Assembly (NCBI GenBank): GCA_027459745.1
Contig: DAIDHL010000009.1
Coordinates: 1-51,728 of the forward strand
Length of the DNA stretch: 51,728 nt
Source: Candidatus Levyibacteriota bacterium
GTDB taxonomy: Bacteria; Patescibacteriota; Microgenomatia; Levybacterales; UBA12049
Reading direction: 5' to 3'
The notes below the pieces were generated by a model. That model did no database searches, was not told where the DNA came from, and was given only the letters and a program-made list of their open reading frames with translations. Positions 15,268 through 24,633 of this stretch are shown piece after piece; the stretch's first letter is position 1; each line of letters opens with the position of its first letter. The translations under genes and the position numbers were made by a program.

Positions 15268-16980
15268 ATGGATAACCAGTTGCCAGAAGTAATGACTTCC
15301 TCATCTCTTCCTCAATCTCAGTCAAGAGGTAACAAAAAATTGTTAATTATTGGTGGTATAGTAGTTGGGTTATTGCTGATTGTGTCGGTATTAGTGGCAA
15401 TGATTACCAGAAATCCTAATGTTGGTAAGCAACAAATGGCACAAAATGTTTCACCCACACCTGGTGTTTCCGCTGTGCCTTCGGTTGTACCAAATTACAA
15501 TTCAAATAATCCTTTGATTTCTAAACAAGAAGCACAAAGGCAGGCAGACTCTTATCAGAAAATGTATCAGCAAGATAACAAGCAGGCTCCGACTTCTTCT
15601 TCTCCAGTCTTTAAGGTAGTACTACCAGCAAAATATCTTAATAATTCTTCGTCTATGAATTTTATACCCCAAGCTTATGCTTCGACGGCTACAGATTGTA
15701 GCGGAGCGCTGTCGGGAGCAGTAAATGTTTATATTCTTAAAAATAACATTGGGACTAGTGACGCAAAATCATATGCTGATGCATTTGGATTAAGTGTTGA
15801 TGCTGGGTCTGTGCCGATGGGAGATGGAAGCTCATTTTATTATCAATATACAAAGGATTACACATCATTTCTGAATGTAGCTCAGCCTTCAATGGAAATG
15901 CACTATCATGTTGCAACAGATAGTAGTGCGCAAACTCCTATCACATTGGCCTCAGCGCAGACTAACGCACAGAAGGATATGGCTACTTTTATTACTAACT
16001 TAGAGCCAAAAGCAGTTTTTGATAATGGTTCCACAAGCTTAGCGGGTGAGGAGTATATGACAGTTTACACGAAAATCTATGCTCTCCATCCAGGTCAAAC
16101 GAGTAGTTTGCCGATGGTCAACAATGATGCTATAGTGGCACAAGCGGGAAGTTCTGTATGTAATGTAACATCAGCTACAGATACGAATAATGTGAAAATT
16201 TACCAACAGCAATCAAATGGAATGTTACTTAATCTGGATGATTACACACGTAAAATTGCGAGTGTTTCTACTGCCACCGGTATTTCCGTTGCTAAATCAG
16301 TGGCAGAATATGGGGATACGTCCCCGGCTTTACCTCCAATTGTTGTCCCTCTGAGTACCAAAACTAAAAGTTTTGATACTTTGAAAGTAACTGATGCCGC
16401 CTTGGTTTATTTTGATTACCCTGAAACATATGCTCAAAGCGTATATGTTCCAATGTATCTGTTATCTGGCACATTGAGTGATGGCACCAAGGCTTATGAG
16501 TTATATCCAGCTATAGATAAAACTGATGCCGCTAAGTTACCTGTACATACGAGTGCAACCAACAATCAATTGCAGTTAGAGGTATATAACCCTCCTTTGC
16601 CAAAGCCAACGGGAACAGGAGCTTGTTTTGGCAGTCAAGTAGATTATCGAGTAACTTGCAAACAAAATACAGGTAGTGGAGTAGGCGTTACCGTCTGTTC
16701 TCATTATTTTGAAGGATACGTGGGAAGTAGAAATAAATCAAGTGTGTCCAATGATCCATTTAGTATTTGCTCCAGTGGTAATCAGACCAAAACGAATCCT
16801 TCCTTTAGCGCTCCTGCGGGAAGTGATGTATGTAAAGCTTTTATAGACAATGTAAGTAACGGGCAAATTGATACATCAGGAACTCAGCAAGGGGCTTATC
16901 CTGGAAATAACAATAGTGTGGGCGGAGTAACTTATGATGGTGGAACTGTCACTTGTACTTTATCTGGTAATCCTTGCTAA
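15268..16980 (+). CDS. Membrane-anchored extracellular protein with Cys-rich C-terminus
   Basis: Single N-terminal TM (KKLLIIGGIVVGLLLIVSVLVAMI), Ser/Pro linker, seven Cys in the last ~130 aa. Confidence 0.7.
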   Translation: MDNQLPEVMTSSSLPQSQSRGNKKLLIIGGIVVGLLLIVSVLVAMITRNPNVGKQQMAQNVSPTPGVSAVPSVVPNYNSNNPLISKQEAQRQADSYQKMYQQDNKQAPTSSSPVFKVVLPAKYLNNSSSMNFIPQAYASTATDCSGALSGAVNVYILKNNIGTSDAKSYADAFGLSVDAGSVPMGDGSSFYYQYTKDYTSFLNVAQPSMEMHYHVATDSSAQTPITLASAQTNAQKDMATFITNLEPKAVFDNGSTSLAGEEYMTVYTKIYALHPGQTSSLPMVNNDAIVAQAGSSVCNVTSATDTNNVKIYQQQSNGMLLNLDDYTRKIASVSTATGISVAKSVAEYGDTSPALPPIVVPLSTKTKSFDTLKVTDAALVYFDYPETYAQSVYVPMYLLSGTLSDGTKAYELYPAIDKTDAAKLPVHTSATNNQLQLEVYNPPLPKPTGTGACFGSQVDYRVTCKQNTGSGVGVTVCSHYFEGYVGSRNKSSVSNDPFSICSSGNQTKTNPSFSAPAGSDVCKAFIDNVSNGQIDTSGTQQGAYPGNNNSVGGVTYDGGTVTCTLSGNPC

Positions 16981-17088
16981 TTAAACATTCTCAGCAAAAT
17001 CTCATAAATATTTGTTAGGATAAGACACTGTTTGTCATAATAACTTGTGAAAAACGGGTGGGGTCACTATAATCTTTTTATATTCACG

Positions 17089-18627
17089 ATGAATCAGGGT
17101 ACTGCTAATAATTCTTCTTTCTCTTTTACCCAATCTGGTCCTTTTGTGATGGTTATCTTTGGTGCCACAGGAGATTTGGCAGTTAATAAGTTATTTCCTG
17201 CACTATTTAGTATGTATAAAAGCAAATTGTTGCCGGAAAAGTTTTACGTCGTAGGTTTCTCTCGTCGAGATTGGGATGACGAACAGTTCAGGAAGTTCTT
17301 GAACGAGAAACATATCATGGACAAGTCAAATAAAAAGGAATTTCTCGATCCGTATTTGCTAAATGAACTACCCGTCGACAATGATGAGCTAATATGGAAA
17401 GAGTTTATAGAAAATATTTATTACCAAAAAGGTATTTTTGATGAACCTTTTGGTTATGAAACATTAATTAAAAAATTGGTAGGTTTTGACGAAGAGATGG
17501 GGGCATGCATTACGCGTATATTTTATTTAGCCACTCCGCCGGATAACTATTTGTCAATTCTTAAACATCTTGACTCGACTAAATTAGCAGAAGGTTGTGG
17601 ACAGGGATCAGATAAATGGACCAGAATTGCAATTGAAAAACCATTTGGACGTGACTTAGATACGGCTAAAATGCTAGATCAAAAATTAGGGCAAATTTTC
17701 TCAGAAAAACAAGTTTTTCGTATCGATCATTATTTAGGTAAGGAGACGATTCAGAATTTGTTAGCATTTCGTTTTGCAAACAGTATTTTTGAGCCCTTAT
17801 GGAATAGTGAATATATTGATCATGTACAAATCACTTTTGCCGAAAAAGAAGGCATTAAGAGTCGGGGTAAGTTTTTTGAGGGTACAGGAATTATGCGAGA
17901 TGTGGCGCAAAATCATATTTTACAAATGTTAGCCGCAATAGCTATGGAACAACCTCGTAGTTTTACACGGGAAGAAGTACGTGATGCCCGGGCCAATGCT
18001 ATCAAATCTATCAGATGCATTGATTCCAAAGCAGTAAAACAAAGTGTGGTTAGAGGACAGTATAAGTCATATTTGCAGGAAAAAGATGTCGTCTCAGATT
18101 CCAAGACCGAAACGTTTGTGGCTATGAAGTTAATGCTAGATAATAAACGTTTCGCTCAAGTCCCGTTTTATATTCGTGCTGGAAAGAAAATGCCAGGGGA
18201 AATGATGGAAATTTCCGTGGTATTTAAACAAACTTGTCATATTTTGTTTAAAGAATACGGTTGCCCAGAGATAGGGAATGTATTAACCTTTAGAATCCAA
18301 CCGGATGAAGGGATTAAAATGCGTGTAATTACCAAGACTCCAGGTATGAAATTATCTTTGGAAACCGTGGATATGAAGTTTAACTATAAGGAACATGTGG
18401 CGCATAAAATTATGGATGCATATGAAAAAATTTTATTAGACATTCTAAGCGGTGACCAAATGTTATTTAATCGCTCCGATGAATTGGAGAGTTCCTGGCA
18501 ATTGATTACCAATATTCTCAAAGGTTGGGAAGATCCTAGCGTACCGTTGTTTGTTTACGATGACAGTTCGTGGGGGCCTAAAGAAGCACAAGAACTTATA
18601 GAGAAAGATGGGAGGAAATGGATATGA
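17089..18627 (+). CDS. zwf: Glucose-6-phosphate 1-dehydrogenase
   Basis: VIFGATGDLAVNKLFPALF, IAIEKPFGRDLDTAK, RIDHYLGKETIQNLLAFRFAN, FYIRAGKKM. Confidence 0.96.
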   Translation: MNQGTANNSSFSFTQSGPFVMVIFGATGDLAVNKLFPALFSMYKSKLLPEKFYVVGFSRRDWDDEQFRKFLNEKHIMDKSNKKEFLDPYLLNELPVDNDELIWKEFIENIYYQKGIFDEPFGYETLIKKLVGFDEEMGACITRIFYLATPPDNYLSILKHLDSTKLAEGCGQGSDKWTRIAIEKPFGRDLDTAKMLDQKLGQIFSEKQVFRIDHYLGKETIQNLLAFRFANSIFEPLWNSEYIDHVQITFAEKEGIKSRGKFFEGTGIMRDVAQNHILQMLAAIAMEQPRSFTREEVRDARANAIKSIRCIDSKAVKQSVVRGQYKSYLQEKDVVSDSKTETFVAMKLMLDNKRFAQVPFYIRAGKKMPGEMMEISVVFKQTCHILFKEYGCPEIGNVLTFRIQPDEGIKMRVITKTPGMKLSLETVDMKFNYKEHVAHKIMDAYEKILLDILSGDQMLFNRSDELESSWQLITNILKGWEDPSVPLFVYDDSSWGPKEAQELIEKDGRKWI

Positions 18628-19559
18628 AATTAGGTCTGATAGGTTTTGGCAAGATGGGCAGTCGTATCGCCGAAAAACTTCTTAAAGAAGGGCATGAGGT
18701 GGTGGGATGGAATAGATCCCAGGATGTATTGGAAGAATTTAAATTAATTGCACAAAATAAAAAAATTGATAGCAATTTTAGTTTAGCTAGCACAGTTTCA
18801 GAGTTGTTTGCTTTGTTAGATACACCCAGAGTGCTTTGGCTGATGTTGCCCTCAGGCGCAACACAATTAATATTGGATGATTTAGTTAAAGATTTACAGT
18901 CAGGAGACATAGTAATTGATGGAGGAAACTCTTTTTATCAAGATACAGAACGCAGAGGTCAAGAATTAGCCGTCAAAGGAATTCGTTTCTTGGGCATCGG
19001 AGTTTCGGGGGGAATAATTGCGGAAAAAGCGGGTTATCCCATGATGGTAGGGGGAGATGAATCTGCTTATAAATATATTAAACCTCTGTTAGACAGTTTA
19101 TCAAAACCTCATGGAGGACATGAATATTTCGGATCAGGCGGAGCGGGGCACTTCGTCAAAATGGTGCACAACGGAGTTGAGTATGGGATGATGCAGGCGA
19201 TTGGCGAAGGGTTTGGGGTGTTGCAAAAATCTGAATATGATTTTGATTTATTAAAAATTGCTAAATTATGGCAGAAGGGCACTATTGTCTCAAGTTTTTT
19301 AGTTGATCGTGCTAAAGATGCCTTAGAAAAAAATGGTCAATTGTCAGACATTGAAGGTGAAATTGCAGCTACAGGTGAAGCAGAATGGACAATTAACGCT
19401 GCTAAGGAAGAAAATGTTCCGGTACCAATTATCGAGGGTTCTTTAGAATTTAGACGCCAATCTTTGAGTGATCCAAAAGTTAAATCATCGTTTGCGGCAA
19501 AAATGGTGGCCGCGCTTAGACGAGAATTTGGGGGACATGCGGTAAAGAAGAAAAACTAA
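18624..19559 (+). CDS. gnd: 6-phosphogluconate dehydrogenase (decarboxylating, short type)
   Basis: KLGLIGFGKMGSRIAEKLLKEGHEVVGWNR, GGNSFYQDTERR, SGGAGHFVKMVHNGVEYGMMQAIGEG; ATGA overlap with the zwf stop. Confidence 0.93.
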   Translation: MKLGLIGFGKMGSRIAEKLLKEGHEVVGWNRSQDVLEEFKLIAQNKKIDSNFSLASTVSELFALLDTPRVLWLMLPSGATQLILDDLVKDLQSGDIVIDGGNSFYQDTERRGQELAVKGIRFLGIGVSGGIIAEKAGYPMMVGGDESAYKYIKPLLDSLSKPHGGHEYFGSGGAGHFVKMVHNGVEYGMMQAIGEGFGVLQKSEYDFDLLKIAKLWQKGTIVSSFLVDRAKDALEKNGQLSDIEGEIAATGEAEWTINAAKEENVPVPIIEGSLEFRRQSLSDPKVKSSFAAKMVAALRREFGGHAVKKKN

Positions 19560-20419
19560 TACTGTCTTTGGGGGACATCCGTGTATAGGCTACCTTCTTC
19601 AATTGTAATTGATATTACAACATCTTCTTTATTGCTATCTTTAAGGGCTTCAACTGCATTTGGATTTAATCCACTTGGAATTGTAAGCATGTGTGAGGGA
19701 TAAATCGTTGTATAAGGTTTAAACTTATACTGCCTTACGATGCTTACAACCCGATCCGAATATTTGGATTGTTCAGTGATCAAAGCTAAGGCAGTATCTT
19801 CATCTAAACCTCCCTTTAATACAATACTTCTTTTCTTTTTGTAAGGATTTTGTTCTGTTAAATTTTGATTAATGGACGTAGTATTTGCTGTTTCAACAGA
19901 ATGAAGAAAAAATTTTACTTTTTTAGCGGATTTTAATTTAGATGTAAGATAATTTAGCACTCTTTTTTTACTATATCCTAATTTTTTGAGTAAAGTTATA
20001 TAGCTTGCGTTCACCACTTCTTCACCTGAGTTTGCGTCAACAATAGTACTTATACTAGGTTGTTCACTATATCGTTTTAACAATTGCCGAAGCTGTGATT
20101 CTTTTAGATCGGTTGTATTTACAATTAAGCCCTTAGAGAGAATTGTAGAGGAACTTATATGATCACTAGCCTGATAAATTCTCAAATGCTTTGCATGTTT
20201 ATATGCAAACTTTATATCTCTATAAATAGAAAGTTTTTCAGCAAAGTTAGTGGTACTTGCAAAATCGCCAAGGGCTTTTGATAAATCAAAAGACACTTTC
20301 CCGAAATGAAAGGAAGCTCTCACTTCTGGAGTTCGTGCAAAACTACGATAAAGATGTTTTATTTGCGAGCTATTTAAGCTTTGAGGGTTAATAATTCCCG
20401 ATGGTTCTCCTTCAATCAT
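19556..20419 (-). CDS. Hypothetical protein
   Basis: 287-aa ORF, convergent 4-nt overlap with gnd, TATAAT 8 nt upstream of ATG on the minus strand. Confidence 0.65.
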   Translation of the reverse strand: MIEGEPSGIINPQSLNSSQIKHLYRSFARTPEVRASFHFGKVSFDLSKALGDFASTTNFAEKLSIYRDIKFAYKHAKHLRIYQASDHISSSTILSKGLIVNTTDLKESQLRQLLKRYSEQPSISTIVDANSGEEVVNASYITLLKKLGYSKKRVLNYLTSKLKSAKKVKFFLHSVETANTTSINQNLTEQNPYKKKRSIVLKGGLDEDTALALITEQSKYSDRVVSIVRQYKFKPYTTIYPSHMLTIPSGLNPNAVEALKDSNKEDVVISITIEEGSLYTDVPQRQY

Positions 20420-20466
20420 AGCTTCAAATTATACCAAAATGTTTAGCTTCATGGTATACTCGTTAT

Positions 20467-22176
20467 ATGCTTTACAGTAAACTGTTTGGTAAGACCATTA
20501 AGGAAGCACCGAAAGATGCAAGTTTAATCTCCCACAAACTGCTTTATCAAGGTGGTTTTGTTCGTGAAAGCACAGCTGGCCGTTATTATTTCCTTCCATT
20601 GGGTCTTAGAGTGCATCAGAAGATACAAAAAATAATCAAAGAAGAAATGGATAAGGCTGGAGCACAGGAAATCGTCACTCCAGTTATGCATCCTAAATAT
20701 CTGTGGAAAGAAACCAATCGTACCACATCAGTGGGATTTGAATTAATGTCCATTAAAGATCGTAGCGAAATGGAGTTCGTTTTAGGTGGAACAGCCGAAG
20801 AAATGATGGTTGATCTAGTGCGTAAGTTCCAGCTGAGTTACAAGGATTTACCTTTCAATATTTACCAGTTTTCTACCAAGTTTCGTGACGAATTGAGAGC
20901 GCGTGGAGGTTTATTACGTGCCAGAGAATTCATGATGAAAGATGCTTATTCCTTTCATGCGACTGAGGAAGACTTTAAACAGGAATATGAAAATATGAAA
21001 CAGACTTATACCCGGATATATGAACGATTAGGTTTGAAAACGCTGGTTGTCGAATCTGATAATGGATATATCGGAGGAGAATATTGTCACGAATTTATCG
21101 TTGAGTCAGAAGCCGGTGAAAGCAAGTTTTTAACTACTGAAGATGGTAGCTATTCAGCACATGAAGATGTGGCTGTATTTGAAGTTGATAATAAAAATTT
21201 AGAAGAAGAAGAAAAGTCGTTAAAAGAAGTTGAAGCCGTGCGCGGGACGACAATGGAAGATGGAGTTAAATTGCACAATATGCCTTTGTGGCAACAAATA
21301 AAAGATGTGTTGTTTGTGGATGAACAGGGTAGGTTTATCTTAGCAATTATACGTGGTGATTATGATGTCAACGAAACAAAGTTGTTGCATTTGATCAAAG
21401 CTTATAACCTTCGCCATGCTACCGAGGAGGAAATTAGAAACAAAATCCATTCAGAACCCGGTTTTATTTCACCAGTCAAGATTAAAGAAGGTTTAGAGGA
21501 TGACTTGGAATTAATAATTGTGGCAGACAAGTCTTTGCGCTCAATTAAAAATGCTTATGGTGGTGCGAATAAAAAGCATCGTGATTTATTCAATATGAAT
21601 ATTGATCGGGATTATACAGCAGACATTGAAGGAGATATTGCCTTGGCTAAAGAAGGATATATAGCTAAAAACGGACAGCAATTGGTAGCTCGCAAAGGAA
21701 TCGAGGTAGGCAATATTTTCCAGTTAGGTTTCCACTATTCTTCCAAAATGACAGGAGCCACATTTACCGATGCCAGGGGAGAGCAAAAGCCTTACTATAT
21801 GGGTTGTTATGGCATTGGTATTGGTCGCACATTACAAACGATTGTTGAGTTAGGTCATGACGCTAAAGGTATTATTTGGCCTGCTGATATTGCGCCGTTT
21901 AAAGTTCAGTTAATAGGGTTGAATTTAGATAATGAAGAAGTTAAGAGACAGGCGGATGAGGTTTATCAAAAGCTTACACAAGCCGGAGTCGAAGTTTTAT
22001 TCGATGATCGTACAACAGCAGGACCAGGTGAAAAGTTTGCAGATGCAGATTTAATTGGTTTACCAGTGCGTTTAGTAGTCAGTTTAAAGTCAAACGGACA
22101 GATCGAGCTGAAACAAAGAAGAGAAAAAGAAACTAAACTTATGGAACTCTCAGAAATAATATCTTTCCTTCACTAA
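20467..22176 (+). CDS. proS: Prolyl-tRNA synthetase
   Basis: GRYYFLPLGLRVHQKIQKIIKEEMDKAGAQEIVTPVMHP, LRARGGLLRAREFMMKDAYSFH, INS-like editing domain, YYMGCYGIGIGR. Confidence 0.96.
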   Translation: MLYSKLFGKTIKEAPKDASLISHKLLYQGGFVRESTAGRYYFLPLGLRVHQKIQKIIKEEMDKAGAQEIVTPVMHPKYLWKETNRTTSVGFELMSIKDRSEMEFVLGGTAEEMMVDLVRKFQLSYKDLPFNIYQFSTKFRDELRARGGLLRAREFMMKDAYSFHATEEDFKQEYENMKQTYTRIYERLGLKTLVVESDNGYIGGEYCHEFIVESEAGESKFLTTEDGSYSAHEDVAVFEVDNKNLEEEEKSLKEVEAVRGTTMEDGVKLHNMPLWQQIKDVLFVDEQGRFILAIIRGDYDVNETKLLHLIKAYNLRHATEEEIRNKIHSEPGFISPVKIKEGLEDDLELIIVADKSLRSIKNAYGGANKKHRDLFNMNIDRDYTADIEGDIALAKEGYIAKNGQQLVARKGIEVGNIFQLGFHYSSKMTGATFTDARGEQKPYYMGCYGIGIGRTLQTIVELGHDAKGIIWPADIAPFKVQLIGLNLDNEEVKRQADEVYQKLTQAGVEVLFDDRTTAGPGEKFADADLIGLPVRLVVSLKSNGQIELKQRREKETKLMELSEIISFLH

Positions 22177-22208
22177 GTTATCTAGAACTTGCTACATTAT
22201 CACAAACT

Positions 22209-22514
22209 CTACATTATTTTAAAAAACTTCAGCCAGAAAAAAGCGTAGCCTACAAGACCAATTACTACCAAGACTACAATTCCGATTAACAGTACAGGAC
22301 TCCCTTTTGGTTTGGTAGGTTTTTCATCTATGACAGGAGCAGAAGTGACATTGGGTGTGGTAACCTTAGCTTTTTCTTCAGTAGGTGGGGTAGAGATACG
22401 TGGAGTTAATTCAGGTACTTGATAAGACTGAGTGGGTGCCGGATTGACAGGTACGGACATAATACGAGATAAAGCTTCCTGTTGTTGGGGATTTAACTCA
22501 TTTTGTTTGGCCAT
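22209..22514 (-). CDS. Small single-TM protein, hypothetical
   Basis: Low-complexity N-terminus, C-terminal TM (PVLLIGIVVLVVIGLVGYAFFWLKFFKIM). Confidence 0.6.
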   Translation of the reverse strand: MAKQNELNPQQQEALSRIMSVPVNPAPTQSYQVPELTPRISTPPTEEKAKVTTPNVTSAPVIDEKPTKPKGSPVLLIGIVVLVVIGLVGYAFFWLKFFKIM

Positions 22515-22603
22515 AGCTAATAATAGAATAAACGAATATCACAAAGAAGGCAAGTAAAGGGGTTTAATAGTTTATTCATAATTTCATTTGTTGTATACTG
22601 CGA

Positions 22604-23542
22604 ATGATGAAATACCTTGTCACACATACATCACCCGATTGGGATGCGATAGGTTCAGTTTGGCTAATCAAAAAATATTTATCAGGCTGGCAAGAGGCTG
22701 GAGTTAAATTTGTTCCGGCTGGACAAAGAGTGGCTAACTCCAAGTATAAAATTGTTGTAGGTGAAGAATTACGACAAGTCACAGATGATGTGATTGAGAA
22801 TATCGGTGGTGATGAGTATCTTCATGTAGATACGGGTCTGGGACCCCTAGATCATCATCAGACCAACGATATGCATGTATGTGGCATGAGTAGAGTATGG
22901 GAGTATATACAGAAAGAAATTGAAAGAGGGAAAGGGTCAAGTGAAATGACAGCCGAGCATGTAGAAGCGGTGTCGAGAATTGTAAAGATAATAGTTCAGA
23001 TTGATCATTTTCAAGAAGTGTTTTGGGGAGATCCGGTAGCTGATTATCAAGAATTTTCTTTGAATGGCACTTTGGATGGTTTAAAGTTAGCCAAACCAAA
23101 TGCAGACGAGACTTATTTAGCATATGGCATTGAGTCGCTAAACGCTTTAGTGCACGAATTTGAAAACCGTATCTGGGCTGAGAAAGAAATCGAAAAAAAG
23201 GGAACAGGATTTACCACACGTTGGGGTAAAGGCATAGGTTTTGAAACTATTAATGATGCGGTTCTTAAGTTATCACAGAAGATGGGTTATGAGATTGTCG
23301 TACGCAAAGATCCCCATAAAGGTTATGTACGCATTAAACTGCGTCCGGCTAAAGTTGATACAGAACAAAAAGGGGGAGATTTGACTTTAGCTTATGAGAA
23401 CTTACGCAAAATTGACCCAGATGCCACATGGTTTTTACATATTTCCAAGAAAATGCTTTTGAATGGGACTCCCAAAAATCCCGATATGGTGCCAACCAAA
23501 TTGAGTTTGAAAGAAATTATAAAAGTATTGTCGGGAGTCTAG
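22604..23542 (+). CDS. DHH-like / MYG1-like phosphoesterase family protein (tentative)
   Basis: THTSPDWDAIGSVWL and HVDTGLGPLDHHQT metal-binding-like motifs. Confidence 0.5.
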   Translation: MMKYLVTHTSPDWDAIGSVWLIKKYLSGWQEAGVKFVPAGQRVANSKYKIVVGEELRQVTDDVIENIGGDEYLHVDTGLGPLDHHQTNDMHVCGMSRVWEYIQKEIERGKGSSEMTAEHVEAVSRIVKIIVQIDHFQEVFWGDPVADYQEFSLNGTLDGLKLAKPNADETYLAYGIESLNALVHEFENRIWAEKEIEKKGTGFTTRWGKGIGFETINDAVLKLSQKMGYEIVVRKDPHKGYVRIKLRPAKVDTEQKGGDLTLAYENLRKIDPDATWFLHISKKMLLNGTPKNPDMVPTKLSLKEIIKVLSGV

Positions 23543-23565
23543 TTATATGTTTGAGGTTAGAATAT

Positions 23566-23886
23566 ATGAAAAATTGTGTTTTTTGCCAAATTAGAGAAGG
23601 GAAAATTCCCACAAAATTGTTTTATGAAGATGCTGATGTGATGGTATTCCCGGACATCCATCCACAAGCTAAGACTCACTTGTTGATTGTGCCGAAAAAG
23701 CACGTGCCAGAATTTTTGTTTGTAGAAGGCGAGATAATGCGCGAAAAATTATTTCATACGGTGCAGAGTATGATTAATAAAGCTGGATTGAGGGATAATA
23801 GATACCAAATCAAGATTAACGGTGGAGGGCTGCAGGACGTTAACCACCTACATATCCATCTTTTAGGGCCTCTTCCGGTAGCCTGA
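23566..23886 (+). CDS. HIT family protein (HINT-like)
   Basis: CVFCQIREGKIPTKLFYEDADVMVFPDIHPQAKTHLLIVPKKH ... NHLHIHLLGP. Confidence 0.88.
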   Translation: MKNCVFCQIREGKIPTKLFYEDADVMVFPDIHPQAKTHLLIVPKKHVPEFLFVEGEIMREKLFHTVQSMINKAGLRDNRYQIKINGGGLQDVNHLHIHLLGPLPVA

Positions 23887-23960
23887 ACCGTGCTTGATAG
23901 TTTACAGACTAACAATTATAGGGTAAAATAGACCTACATGTATAAAGGAGGTGTTCTTTC

Positions 23961-24143
23961 ATGGTTTATGTTAAAAAAATGCCAGGCGACAGCGACGATT
24001 CACTTATCCGCAAATTTTCACGTAAGGTGATGGAGGCAGAAATTATTCCAGAATTAAGACGTCGACAATTTCACGCTAAGCCTTCATTGGCACGAAAACT
24101 AAAAAAAGAAGAAGCACGTAGAAAACGCCGAAGAGTAATGTAG
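23961..24143 (+). CDS. rpsU: 30S ribosomal protein S21
   Basis: Short basic protein with RKFSRKVMEAEIIPELRRRQFHAKPSLARK; strong SD AAAGGAGGTG. Confidence 0.85.
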   Translation: MVYVKKMPGDSDDSLIRKFSRKVMEAEIIPELRRRQFHAKPSLARKLKKEEARRKRRRVM

Positions 24144-24153
24144 GGGGCAAGTT

Positions 24154-24537
24154 ATGAATAATTTGAAAGTTCTTATTTACGTTGAGAGTCGCTATAAAGT
24201 CGATCGAAAACGTATTAAGACTAGTATTGCTAATGTGCTCACTCAGCAAGGAATCTCCGCGCCCGTTGAAGTTTCAATTGCGATTATAGGTGATCGTAAA
24301 ATGCGTGGTTTGAATCTTAAGTATCGTAACTTGGATAAAGTTTCCAATGTGTTATCTTTTCCTTTAAATGAAGGTGAGCAAATGCCTTTACCGGCGGGAG
24401 TTTTGCGCTTGGGTGATATAGTTATATCTTATCCGGAGATCATTCGTGAAGCATCCCGTGAGGAAGTATTAGTTGATGATAAAATTGATCAATTAATTCG
24501 TCACGGATTATTGCATTTGCTAGGTATCCACCACTAA
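24154..24537 (+). CDS. ybeY: Endoribonuclease YbeY (minimal C-terminus)
   Basis: LNLKYRNLDKVSNVLSFP, LGDIVIS, HGLLHLLGIHH. Confidence 0.88.
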   Translation: MNNLKVLIYVESRYKVDRKRIKTSIANVLTQQGISAPVEVSIAIIGDRKMRGLNLKYRNLDKVSNVLSFPLNEGEQMPLPAGVLRLGDIVISYPEIIREASREEVLVDDKIDQLIRHGLLHLLGIHH

Positions 24538-24633
24538 GTATTAATTATAAGATATTAGAGGCTATAAATTACAACTTAACATTCTTAATGTATTTTTGCA
24601 TAATACATAGTACTTGATACATAATACTAACCT

